From Bacteroidota bacterium (GTDB lineage: Bacteria > Bacteroidota > Bacteroidia > Chitinophagales > Chitinophagaceae), in assembly GCA_013287475.1 (NCBI GenBank), contig JABDDT010000001.1, forward strand, positions 35,339 through 99,338: 64,000 bases of DNA, in the 5' to 3' direction. The notes below the pieces were generated by a model. That model did not search any database. It was not told the origin of the DNA and saw only the letters and a program-made list of their open reading frames with translations. The number at the start of each line of letters is the position of its first letter. The stretch's first letter is position 1. The position numbers were made by a program, and so were the translations under genes. Shown here piece after piece: positions 29,548 to 38,670 of the stretch.

Positions 29548-30846
29548 CTAAAATATCTTATCTAATATATGAACAGAAACACCGAGACTTGTAAGATCAT
29601 TAAAAAAATCAGGATAGGATTTATTTATGGCATCAGCTTTTTCAATTTGGACCGGTCCTGCAGCCCTTAAAGCGGCAACGGATGTTGCCATAGCTATCCG
29701 GTGATCGTGCCTTGAATGAACTGTAGCGGATTTTAATTCTTCGACCCCCTTTATCCCCATTATATCATCATTGATCAGGATTTCAATTCCCAGTTTACCA
29801 AATTCCTCCTGAAGAGTATGGGCCCGGTCGCTTTCCTTATGTGCAAGCCTGCTAACTCCTCTAATAAAACTGGAACCATGACATACCGAAGCCAGAGCAA
29901 CCAACGGTGGAAAAAGGTCGGGACAATCAGTTGCATCAAAATGGAATGGCTTCAATTTTTTTCGACGGCCGTCACCTATTTGAATTTCATCGTTTCCAAT
30001 TGACATGGAAATACCTGTATCCTGTAATGCCATTAATATCGCTTTATCAGCCTGAGTTGAACCAGAATCCAAACCATGAAACACCGCCGTTCCTGCAATG
30101 GCTGCTGCCACTAAGAGGAAAGCAGTTCCACTCCAATCACCTTCTACACTATATTCTATAGTACCAGTCGGCTTTATCCAGGTTTCGGAAGAAAAATAAA
30201 ATGAATTATAGTTCCGGTTAACAGGAACCTTTAAACTAAAAGCACGCATAACCGATAACGTGAGATCGATGTAAGGCCGGCTTTTCAGATTACTCACTTC
30301 AATGGTAATATTTTTTGCATCAGAAGCTGCATAGGCCATCAAAAGACCTGTAAGAAATTGAGAGCTAAGTGAACCGTCAGTTTGAATATTTGAAGGGACC
30401 AAAGGACCCTTGATTTGAATTGGCAACCTGCCCATATTTGACCAGACTTCTACACCAAGTTTTGGGAAGACTTCATCAAAAAAATCCATTGGTCTGTTTA
30501 GAAGACTTCCTTCTCCTTCAATGGTAATCCTCGTAGGATTTAATGCAACCAATGGTGCAAACATCCGAATGCCGAGTCCGCTTTCGCCACAGTTTACAAA
30601 ATCATTTACAGGTTTTATGCCTCTGCTTTCAATGAGCAGGGAACCATCGGAAAGATTTTCAATATTTGCTCCTAATGCCCGAATAACACGGAGAGCTGCC
30701 AGGTCATCGTTGGAATGACCCGGGTTGAAAATATGGGTTTTTGCCTGGGAAATCAAAGCAGCCGCACAAGCCCTTTGCATGGAACTTTTGGAAGAAGGCG
30801 CCTGAAGGCTTCCTTTTATTTCAGATGGAAAAATAGTAACGTTCAT
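29548..30846 (-). CDS. aroA: 3-phosphoshikimate 1-carboxyvinyltransferase
   Basis: EPSP synthase features: APSSKSSMQRA, SGLGIRMFAPLVAL, HRIAMATSVAAL. Confidence 0.93.
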   Translation of the reverse strand: MNVTIFPSEIKGSLQAPSSKSSMQRACAAALISQAKTHIFNPGHSNDDLAALRVIRALGANIENLSDGSLLIESRGIKPVNDFVNCGESGLGIRMFAPLVALNPTRITIEGEGSLLNRPMDFFDEVFPKLGVEVWSNMGRLPIQIKGPLVPSNIQTDGSLSSQFLTGLLMAYAASDAKNITIEVSNLKSRPYIDLTLSVMRAFSLKVPVNRNYNSFYFSSETWIKPTGTIEYSVEGDWSGTAFLLVAAAIAGTAVFHGLDSGSTQADKAILMALQDTGISMSIGNDEIQIGDGRRKKLKPFHFDATDCPDLFPPLVALASVCHGSSFIRGVSRLAHKESDRAHTLQEEFGKLGIEILINDDIMGIKGVEELKSATVHSRHDHRIAMATSVAALRAAGPVQIEKADAINKSYPDFFNDLTSLGVSVHILDKIF

Positions 30847-30852
30847 TATAAA

Positions 30853-31884
30853 TTATCTGGCGCGGGCAATTGAATAGAGTAATTTTTCCAGGTGAGACAT
30901 GGGGATCGGTTTAATCACTGCTTTACCTAATTTTTCCAGCAATACATAATTCATAATATCCCTTGTCTTTTTTTTATCCATACGCATAATCTCAATTACT
31001 TTCCCGAAATCGACCGGAATATCAATAGGTAACCCATATTGCTGCAACAGTCCCGTTACTCGGGCTGTTTCTTTAAAATTCAGCATTTCTTCAGAAATAA
31101 GACATGCTGCTTTAATTCCAATGGATATTGCATGTCCGTGTGGTAAATGATAAACATTTTCAACTGCATGTCCAAGGGTGTGGCCAAAATTCAAAAGACG
31201 GCGTTCATTCCCTTCAAATTCATCTTGCTTTACGATAGCCGTCTTAATCATTACGTTTTTTCGAATAAGTTCGCTTAACGCTTTTTTATTTTTTCTGTAA
31301 CTGTGAATGGAATTTTTTTCGAGTTCATGAAATAACGAAGCATCTTTAATTGCAGCATGTTTGATAACTTCTGCATATCCGTTTACCCATTCCTCCACAG
31401 GGAGGGATTGTAAAAGTGACACATCATAAAATAGGAATCCCGGCTGGCGTATCACCCCGATCATATTTTTATAATTGCCAATATCTATTCCATTTTTACC
31501 GCCAATGGACGCATCCACCATTCCAAGAATAGAAGTAGGTACAAATCCAAAAGGAACGCCGCGCATATAAATAGAAGCGACATAACCTGTAATATCGGTT
31601 ACTACACCTCCTCCTACTCCTATGATGGTTGTCTGCCGGTCTGCACCAAAGCTTATAAGCTGGTCAATAATCTGATCAACAATGTATTGAACCTTGAATG
31701 ACTCCCCTGCAGGAATCTGGATGAATTTTAATCCCTTAAAATACTTTTTGTGATGATCGTAAATATGCTGGTCTGTTATAAAAATAGACCTGTCTTTCTC
31801 TACAAGGTTACCAATATTCGCAAAAGATGCATCAAAATAGCAGGTAGTTCTGGAAGCAGAAAATGAAAAAGTCTTTTTCAGCAT
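30853..31884 (-). CDS. aroB: 3-dehydroquinate synthase
   Basis: GVGGGVVTDITGYVASIYMRGVPFGFVPTSILGMVDASIGGKNGID; LNFGHTLGHAVE. Confidence 0.97.
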   Translation of the reverse strand: MLKKTFSFSASRTTCYFDASFANIGNLVEKDRSIFITDQHIYDHHKKYFKGLKFIQIPAGESFKVQYIVDQIIDQLISFGADRQTTIIGVGGGVVTDITGYVASIYMRGVPFGFVPTSILGMVDASIGGKNGIDIGNYKNMIGVIRQPGFLFYDVSLLQSLPVEEWVNGYAEVIKHAAIKDASLFHELEKNSIHSYRKNKKALSELIRKNVMIKTAIVKQDEFEGNERRLLNFGHTLGHAVENVYHLPHGHAISIGIKAACLISEEMLNFKETARVTGLLQQYGLPIDIPVDFGKVIEIMRMDKKKTRDIMNYVLLEKLGKAVIKPIPMSHLEKLLYSIARAR

Positions 31885-31899
31885 ACAATGATATATTAC

Positions 31900-32985
31900 T
31901 TAAGAATTCATCACTTTATTCTGGTGATTAATACTTTCCATGTGTACTGCGTCAAAATATTTTGTAATGAATTCCTGGCTTAGACCAAGTTTATCTCCTT
32001 TCCTGAAGGCTCTTTCCAGGATAGCGTTCCAGCGGTTTGTTTGCAGGATCGTAATATTATTATCCTTTTTATATTGTCCGATTTTTTCAGAAATCTTCAT
32101 CCTTTCACTGATGATCTGCATAAGTTCGTCATCGAGCTGGTTAATCTGCTGTCTTAATTTTTCAAGAGCCGCATGATATTCTTCTGAAGCCACATCCTCA
32201 TTACGCCAGCGTATACTGCTGACCAGTTCGCCGAGTTTGGCAGGTGTGATTTGTTGTTTGGCGTCGCTCCATGCTTTATCGGGATCGATATGACTTTCGA
32301 TAATCAGTCCGTCGAAATCCAGGTCTATCGCTGTTTGGGCAACTTCCTGAAGAATATCCCGGCGTCCGCATATATGGGATGGATCATTTATGAATAACAT
32401 TCCCGGATGACGTCGTTTCATTTCAATTGCCAGATGCCACATGGGTGCATTTCGGTATTCTGTGTTTCCGTAAGAGCTAAAACCCCTGTGAATGAGACCT
32501 ATTTGTTTTATGCCGGCTTTGGAAACACGCTCAACAGCACCAATCCAAAGTTCAAGATCGGGATTGATTGGATTCTTGATAAGCACCGGAACATCAACTC
32601 CTCTCAGGGCGTCTGCAACATCCTGTACGCTAAAAGGATTTACTGTGGTTCTGGCACCGATCCAAAGTACATCCACGTCAAAATGCAGAGCGTCTTCGAC
32701 CTGTTTGGCCGTGGCAACTTCCACAGCTACAGGAATACCCGTGATGTCCCGGGCCTTTTGCAGCCAGGCCAGTCCTTTGGTTCCTATACCTTCAAAACTT
32801 CCAGGACGGGTTCTGGGTTTCCATATGCCTGCACGCATAATATCTACTTTGCCGGTTTCCTGCAACTGTACAGCTGTTTGGATTACCTGCACTTCCGTTT
32901 CTGCACTGCAGGGACCTGAAATAATCAGCGGACGCTTTGCCCACGCTGCCTGGGTTATTTCTTTCATTGATTTTGATGCTACCAT
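31900..32985 (-). CDS. bifunctional DAHP synthase / chorismate mutase
   Basis: DAHPS class I: SGPCSAETEVQVIQTA, GIWKPRTRPGSFEGIGTKGL; C-terminal CM: LEKLRQQINQLDDELMQIISERMKISEKIGQYK. Confidence 0.95.
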   Translation of the reverse strand: MVASKSMKEITQAAWAKRPLIISGPCSAETEVQVIQTAVQLQETGKVDIMRAGIWKPRTRPGSFEGIGTKGLAWLQKARDITGIPVAVEVATAKQVEDALHFDVDVLWIGARTTVNPFSVQDVADALRGVDVPVLIKNPINPDLELWIGAVERVSKAGIKQIGLIHRGFSSYGNTEYRNAPMWHLAIEMKRRHPGMLFINDPSHICGRRDILQEVAQTAIDLDFDGLIIESHIDPDKAWSDAKQQITPAKLGELVSSIRWRNEDVASEEYHAALEKLRQQINQLDDELMQIISERMKISEKIGQYKKDNNITILQTNRWNAILERAFRKGDKLGLSQEFITKYFDAVHMESINHQNKVMNS

Positions 32986-33027
32986 GAGTATTGGTTTGTA
33001 TATCTTTTCTTAATGTGGCAAAAGAAA

Positions 33028-34692
33028 CTATCTTGTATTCGCATCATTCATACGAATCCTTCTCCCCTTGTAATTCTTGCCATCTATAGCTCTGATCATC
33101 TGGGGAGCCGATTTTCTGTCAATCTCGATCCAGCTGTTCATTTCCTTCATATCAATTTTCCCCAACACGTCTTTTCTCAGGTCGCTCATATCCAATACAA
33201 ACTGAAGAAAGCTGGCTTTATAGAAACCATCCTTAGTTCCAAGATTCACAAATAATTTTACAAAATCACCGTTTCCGGGAGAAAATGAGGGGCGCGGTGA
33301 TCTGACTGCTCCAATAGGTATACGTTCTCTTGGTCCGCGTGAAGGTGCCTCTCTTTCTCTTTGTACACGCACATTCAGGTCTTCCGCATTTTCATAATAT
33401 TTTAGAAATCGCGTAAATTCCTGAGCTGCTACTCTTTTCAATACATCCTCTTTGCTCACATCTGCAAATTTTTCTTCCATCATGGGAACATATGATTCAT
33501 AGTCCCCGTGACTGATATCTGCATTCAGTAATTTATCCATAAAATGAAAAAACTGCTTGCGACAAACATCTTTTCCGGTCGGTACTTCCACTTTATGAAA
33601 AGGTACTTGTACAATGCGTTCTATCTGACGGAGTTTTCCGATTTCTCTTGAATGGATAATCGACAAACAAACTCCAGTATTTCCAGCCCTTCCTGTCCTA
33701 CCACTTCTGTGGGTGTAGATTTCCACATCATCCGGCAACTCATAATTAATAACATGGGTAATTCCCTGCACGTCAATTCCGCGGGCCGCTACATCTGTAG
33801 CAATGAGCAGCTGCAATGATTTCTCCCTGAATTCGCCCATAACTTTATCCCGTTGCTGCTGGGTCAGATCACCATGCAATGCATCGATATCGTATCCTTC
33901 CCGTGTAAGTTTTTCAGAAATATTTTGCGCATCTGCTTTGGTGCGCGTAAAAATAATTCCGTAAATACCCGGGTTAAAATCAATCAATCGTTTTAGCGCT
34001 TCATAACGATGATGCGCATTTGTGACAAAAAACTGGTGATCTATATTTTTGTTGGCTGTATTCTTGGTACCAACAGTTATTTCCATTGGATCCTTCATAT
34101 ACTTTCGGCTTACCCTTTTAATTTCAGCAGGCATTGTTGCACTAAATAACCAGGTAGCATCCCGTTTGGGCGTATTCTGAAGAATAAATTCGATATCATC
34201 CTGAAATCCCATATTCAGCATTTCATCTGCTTCATCAAGCACCACATATTTTATCTCTTCCAGATTGATGGCTTTCCTTTCGATCAGGTCAATGAGCCTG
34301 CCTGGTGTTGCAACGACAATTTGAACACCCCTTCTTAAATCCCGGATCTGCATACCAATTGAAGCACCGCCATATACAGCCAAAACCTGAACAGCAGCCA
34401 TATATTTTTTGAAAAGTTCCAGTTCACTTACAATCTGCATACAGAGTTCTCTTGTCGGACAAACAATAAGTGCCTGGGGAAATCTTTGTTCAGCTTTCAA
34501 TAGTTGCAACAATGGCAGCCCAAAAGCTGCAGTTTTACCGGTTCCGGTTTGTGCAAGACCGACCAGGTCCTTGGTGCCACTCAATAAAACCGGAATTGCT
34601 TTTTCCTGTATGGGGGTGGGTTGGGTATACCCTAAAGAGGTTATAGCCTTCAGAAGGTTCTCCTGTAACCCAAGCCCTTCAAATGTACTCAT
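33028..34692 (-). CDS. DEAD/DEAH-box RNA helicase (DeaD/CsdA-like)
   Basis: AQTGTGKTAAF, VLDEADEMLNMGF, FSATMP, HRSGRTGRAG; C-terminal DbpA-like RNA-binding region. Confidence 0.95.
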   Translation of the reverse strand: MSTFEGLGLQENLLKAITSLGYTQPTPIQEKAIPVLLSGTKDLVGLAQTGTGKTAAFGLPLLQLLKAEQRFPQALIVCPTRELCMQIVSELELFKKYMAAVQVLAVYGGASIGMQIRDLRRGVQIVVATPGRLIDLIERKAINLEEIKYVVLDEADEMLNMGFQDDIEFILQNTPKRDATWLFSATMPAEIKRVSRKYMKDPMEITVGTKNTANKNIDHQFFVTNAHHRYEALKRLIDFNPGIYGIIFTRTKADAQNISEKLTREGYDIDALHGDLTQQQRDKVMGEFREKSLQLLIATDVAARGIDVQGITHVINYELPDDVEIYTHRSGRTGRAGNTGVCLSIIHSREIGKLRQIERIVQVPFHKVEVPTGKDVCRKQFFHFMDKLLNADISHGDYESYVPMMEEKFADVSKEDVLKRVAAQEFTRFLKYYENAEDLNVRVQREREAPSRGPRERIPIGAVRSPRPSFSPGNGDFVKLFVNLGTKDGFYKASFLQFVLDMSDLRKDVLGKIDMKEMNSWIEIDRKSAPQMIRAIDGKNYKGRRIRMNDANTR

Positions 34693-34711
34693 ACGGTTCT
34701 AAAATTTTGCG

Positions 34712-34719
34712 CAAAGGTA
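34712..34719 (-). promoter_or_regulatory. candidate -7 element (TACCTTTG) for helicase gene
   Basis: Minus strand TACCTTTG about 20 nt upstream of ATG at 34692; no convincing -33 element. Confidence 0.35.
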
Positions 34720-34814
34720 ATCTATTAAGCTTAAAGCCTAAGGCTTAAGGCTCAATGCTTAACGATAATCTGGAAATACGTCTTTTACAACAACCCTGCT
34801 AATTATTAAGTGTT

Positions 34815-35663
34815 TCATTTTAAAATTCTCCGGATTTTATTTGCATTTTCCATCAGTTGAAGTAAGTAATCATAGTTTTCCTTTTCGAGGCAACTTTTGA
34901 ATTTACGTAACTGTGTTATATGTTCATTTAAAACATCCAATACATTATCGCGATTTTGCATAAAAATAGGTCCCCACATAGCCGGGCTACTTTTCGCCAG
35001 CCTGACCGTACTTTCAAAACCACCACCTGCAAGTTCAAAAATAGCATCCTCTTCTTTTTCTTTTTCCAAGACAGTATTGGCCAGCGCAAAGGAAGTGATA
35101 TGGGAAATATGACTCACATAGGCTGCATGAACATCATGACTTTCCGCTTCCATATTCACAAGGGACATTCCCAAAATGGTATAAATATTTTCAATCAGCG
35201 CCAGGGCTTCCGGGTCAGATTTTTCTCTTTCACAGATCACACAGGAACGGCCCTTAAATGCATCGTGAACAGCTGCTTCAGGGCCACTATATTCAGTTCC
35301 CCACATCGGATGAGTTGCAACAAACCGATTTCTGTTAGGATGATCGGATACGAATTTGCAAAGGGCATATTTAGTTGATCCGGCATCAGCCACAATTTGC
35401 TTTGAAGTAACAAGGTCCAGGATAGTCTTCATTACAGGCAGTGTTACATCAACCGGAATAGCTACATATATTAAATCACTTTGTTTAACTGCCTCCTCCA
35501 ATGGTAATACTTCGTCAATGATTCCAAGTTCCAGCGCTTTGAGGGCCGAAGTGCCGCTTCGGCTCACCCCAATAACCTTTTTGACCATGGCATGATCTTT
35601 CAAACCGAGACTAAAAGATCCGCCGATCAAACCAACCCCAACTACAGTGACCGTATTAAACAT
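34815..35663 (-). CDS. tyrA: prephenate dehydrogenase
   Basis: VGVGLIGGSFSLGLKD; THPMWGTEYSGPEAA; overlaps upstream aminotransferase by 8 nt. Confidence 0.92.
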   Translation of the reverse strand: MFNTVTVVGVGLIGGSFSLGLKDHAMVKKVIGVSRSGTSALKALELGIIDEVLPLEEAVKQSDLIYVAIPVDVTLPVMKTILDLVTSKQIVADAGSTKYALCKFVSDHPNRNRFVATHPMWGTEYSGPEAAVHDAFKGRSCVICEREKSDPEALALIENIYTILGMSLVNMEAESHDVHAAYVSHISHITSFALANTVLEKEKEEDAIFELAGGGFESTVRLAKSSPAMWGPIFMQNRDNVLDVLNEHITQLRKFKSCLEKENYDYLLQLMENANKIRRILK

Positions 35664-36849
35664 GTTGAATTGGTTTTATAAATCCAGCTTTTTTTATTCT
35701 TTCCAAACTTTCAAGAATTTTTTCTTCTGGAGCACATAGACTTACCCTGATATACTTGTTACCGGCAGTCCCAAAAATGCCGCCCGGTGTTACAAATACA
35801 TTGGCATTATATAATAAAAGATCGCTCAGTGAATACCCATCAGCAATTCCATCGGGGACTTTTGCCCAAACAAAAAGTCCCCCCTGTTTTTTAGAAAACC
35901 GGCACCCCAATCCTTCAAGTAATGTTTCCACAGCTGATTTTCGAATACGGTATAATTTATTTACTTCTTCATACCAGGATGCTGGGAGAGACAAGGCTTT
36001 TGCTGCTGCAAGTTGCAGGGGAAGAAACATTCCACTGTCCATATTACTTTTAAACCGAAGTACATTTTCGATATGCTTTGATTTGGCTATCATCATACCA
36101 ACGCGCCATCCGGCCATATTGTGCGATTTACTGAGTGAGTTAAGTTCAATAACGTAATCGCAGACTCCTTCGGACTGCAATATGCTCATAGGTTCATCAT
36201 TTAGAATAAAACTATAAGGATTATCATGAACGAGCAGGACATGATTCTCTTTTGCAAATGAAAGCAATTCTTCAAAAAGATCTTTTGTTGGCATTTGTCC
36301 CGTTGGCATTTGCGGATAATTCACAAACATCAATACTGATTCCTGGCTAGTCTGTTTTTTCATGACCAATTGCTTCAATTCTTTGAAATCAGGCAACCAG
36401 TTATTCTCTTCCTTTAATTCATAAGCAACCAGATTGGCACCGGCCAGTTTTGCGGCACTCTGGTAAGTTGGATAACCCGGATTGGGAATTAATACAAGGT
36501 CCCCTTTATCCACATAAGTCATACAAATATGCATAATCCCCTCTTTGGATCCCGCCAGCGGGAGAATTTCCAGATCAGGATTTAGGTTTACATCATACCA
36601 TTCCTTGTACCAACCTGCCATCGCCTTTCTCAAAATAGGTGACCCTCTATAACTTTGATATGCATGGGTATTTGGTTTATTGCTCTCTTCATTCAATATT
36701 CTGATCACATCAGGATGAGGAGCCTGGTCAGGGCTGCCGATGCCAAGGCTTATAATATTTTTACCTTCCCTGTTGAGATCGTCTATCTCCCGTAATTTTT
36801 TAGAAAAATAGTACTCCCCAATTCCCTCGAGTCTTTGTGCTGTCCTCAT
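35656..36849 (-). CDS. PLP-dependent class I/II aminotransferase (probable aromatic/aspartate aminotransferase)
   Basis: NPGYPTYQSAAKLAGA, NSLSKSHNMAGWRVG; position between pheA and tyrA. Confidence 0.92.
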   Translation of the reverse strand: MRTAQRLEGIGEYYFSKKLREIDDLNREGKNIISLGIGSPDQAPHPDVIRILNEESNKPNTHAYQSYRGSPILRKAMAGWYKEWYDVNLNPDLEILPLAGSKEGIMHICMTYVDKGDLVLIPNPGYPTYQSAAKLAGANLVAYELKEENNWLPDFKELKQLVMKKQTSQESVLMFVNYPQMPTGQMPTKDLFEELLSFAKENHVLLVHDNPYSFILNDEPMSILQSEGVCDYVIELNSLSKSHNMAGWRVGMMIAKSKHIENVLRFKSNMDSGMFLPLQLAAAKALSLPASWYEEVNKLYRIRKSAVETLLEGLGCRFSKKQGGLFVWAKVPDGIADGYSLSDLLLYNANVFVTPGGIFGTAGNKYIRVSLCAPEEKILESLERIKKAGFIKPIQHV

Positions 36850-36947
36850 TGTTGAAAGCTTTTATAATATTTTCGATGTTAAATACTTTTAAAAATCATT
36901 ATAAACATTAAAACATATTCAGCCTGGCAGAATTTTAATTTTGCAAA

Positions 36948-37787
36948 TTATGTCTGTATTCCTTTTTTGTAAATTCCATAAATTTTTAAATCAGATATTG
37001 CAGGTTTAATAATCTCGATCACATTTTCAAATTCGTTCGTATTTTCAAATTCCATATCAGCATGAAAACTATATTTCCAGTCACTGCCGGGTATCGGATA
37101 GGATTGCAATTTGCTCAGGTTAATACCAGCATTCGCAATGAGAGTAAGCACTTTTGCGAGGCTTCCACGTGAATGATCAGTATGAAAAGTAACAGAAGCT
37201 TTATTTGCATCTTTTACAGGTTCTGAATTTTCTTTACGTTGTAATACTAAAAATCTTGTATAGTTATTTTTCATGGTATGAATATCGGGGGCGATCATCT
37301 CCAATTGAAATAAACTGGCTGCCAGGTTACTGGCGATGCCAGCGATATGCTTGCTTTTACGCTGATGAATATGTTTTGCACTCAGGGCAGTATCTTCCGT
37401 TTCAATCAGTTTCCAATCGAATTGGTTTAGATAATCCAGACATTGCAGTATGGCCATCGGATGGGAATGTACTTCCTTTATGTCTTTAAGTGTTATGCCC
37501 GGATTCACTACCAGATTCTGTCGGATCTGCAAATAAATTTCACCCGAAATCACCAGGTCACTATTCCGAAGCAGTGAATAGTTGGGAAGAATGCTACCTG
37601 CAATGGAATTTTCTATAGCCATTACCGCAGCATCACAAAGGCTTGGATCAGTTACTGATTTCACTACTTCCTGGAAGCGGGCACATGCCAGAATATTGGT
37701 CTTTTCGCCAAAAAAAATTCTGACTGCTTCCTGATGAAAACTTCCTTCATATCCCTGAATGGCTACACGTTGAATAGGTTGCTGCAT
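36948..37787 (-). CDS. pheA: prephenate dehydratase
   Basis: IQGYEGSFHQEAVRIFF, ENSIAGSILPNYSLL, ACT domain GSLAKVLTLIANAGINLSKLQSYPIPG. Confidence 0.95.
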   Translation of the reverse strand: MQQPIQRVAIQGYEGSFHQEAVRIFFGEKTNILACARFQEVVKSVTDPSLCDAAVMAIENSIAGSILPNYSLLRNSDLVISGEIYLQIRQNLVVNPGITLKDIKEVHSHPMAILQCLDYLNQFDWKLIETEDTALSAKHIHQRKSKHIAGIASNLAASLFQLEMIAPDIHTMKNNYTRFLVLQRKENSEPVKDANKASVTFHTDHSRGSLAKVLTLIANAGINLSKLQSYPIPGSDWKYSFHADMEFENTNEFENVIEIIKPAISDLKIYGIYKKGIQT

Positions 37788-37791
37788 ATGA

Positions 37792-37821
37792 TAAAAAAAA
37801 ATCCCGGCTTTTGACCGGGAT
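37792..37821 (-). terminator. attenuator terminator upstream of pheA
   Basis: Minus strand ATCCCGG-TCAAAAG-CCGGGATTTTTTTT: 7-bp GC-rich stem, 7-nt loop, U8-9 tract ending about 5 nt before pheA ATG. Confidence 0.9.
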
Positions 37822-37842
37822 TCTATTGTTAAGTTCTAAAAA

Positions 37843-37935
37843 TTACCTGTTGATTAACAAAAGCATGCCCGGTTTGCTTCTAAAGTAGAAGAAAAAATAA
37901 AAACCAAAATAACGGTATGCTTTTCTGTTGACCAT
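37843..37935 (-). CDS. Phe/Tyr-rich attenuation leader peptide (30 aa)
   Basis: ATG-initiated ORF MVNRKAYRYFGFYFFFYFRSKPGMLLLINR*; 10 of 12 consecutive residues are Phe/Tyr; lies between a TTTG-N16-TATTTTTG promoter and the terminator hairpin. Confidence 0.88.
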   Translation of the reverse strand: MVNRKAYRYFGFYFFFYFRSKPGMLLLINR

Positions 37936-37944
37936 ATATCTCTT

Positions 37945-37972
37945 CAAAAATAAATCATTCCAGTGATACAAA
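37945..37972 (-). promoter_or_regulatory. predicted Bacteroidota promoter for aromatic amino-acid operon leader
   Basis: Minus strand TTTG (37972-37969), 16-nt spacer, TATTTTTG (37952-37945); leader ATG begins at 37935. Confidence 0.65.
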
Positions 37973-37999
37973 AAATTTATTTTCAGGGCCTGGATGGTA

Positions 38000-38575
38000 T
38001 TATAAGTTGTTTAATCTTTTCTCCTGCAAGGAACTTACCAGTTTAAAAAGATGAAAGGGCTTATAAATTCTCCAGTCAGGCTGCTCTATGAGACTGATGT
38101 AACGATCCAGTTTGGCCCTGCGAAAATCATACTGGGTCGGTTCTGGCATATTAATGCAGACAACCCAACCTTGCCTGTCTTCCACGTCTTCTCTCCATTC
38201 TTCATAATAATCTTTATCGCCGCTATGGAAATTCAGTACGTTTTCTGCGATTAGAATAAATTTAAAAATTCCTTCTGCCATGAATTTATCAGCTACTTCT
38301 CTTTTGAGGCTCATTATATCATTTTCAATTGCGTCATTCCATTCACCGATCAGTTCAATAATTACATATTTTTCTTCATAATCGGCTAATAACACTTTTA
38401 AATAAAGCGTTCGTGAGCCAAATTCATCCCATTGAGGATGAATTAAATAATTATAGATCGCCTGAGTAAATTCAAATTCTGAATAAATACGTCCGAAGAA
38501 GGGTGAACGTTCGTCTTCCTCACTAATATAAATGTGTCGCCAGTTATAATATGGTTCAATATCATGCATATTCAA
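38000..38575 (-). CDS. conserved hypothetical protein
   Basis: 191-aa ORF with no strong overlapping competitor; acidic globular composition. Confidence 0.7.
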   Translation of the reverse strand: MNMHDIEPYYNWRHIYISEEDERSPFFGRIYSEFEFTQAIYNYLIHPQWDEFGSRTLYLKVLLADYEEKYVIIELIGEWNDAIENDIMSLKREVADKFMAEGIFKFILIAENVLNFHSGDKDYYEEWREDVEDRQGWVVCINMPEPTQYDFRRAKLDRYISLIEQPDWRIYKPFHLFKLVSSLQEKRLNNL

Positions 38576-38621
38576 ATTCCTGATACATTTGCAAATTCCT
38601 ATTTATTTTTTAATGTACTTC

Positions 38622-38664
38622 ACTCCCATACTCCCACACTCCCATACTCCCATACTCCCATACT
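38622..38664. repeat. five tandem 8-bp ACTCCCAT-type units
   Basis: CCC runs at 38625, 38633, 38641, 38649 and 38657, exact period 8. Confidence 0.9.
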
Positions 38665-38670
38665 TTCAGT

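Noticed and set aside
32407-33013. Two 170-173 aa plus-strand ORFs antisense to DAHPS/chorismate mutase
   Set aside because: Shadow ORFs of a well-supported conserved gene; no recognisable domains, and frame usage follows the sense gene's codon bias.
38000-38575. Idea that the 38000-38575 gene belongs to a toxin-antitoxin or defence system
   Set aside because: No catalytic motif or paired small gene; neighbouring genes are metabolic.
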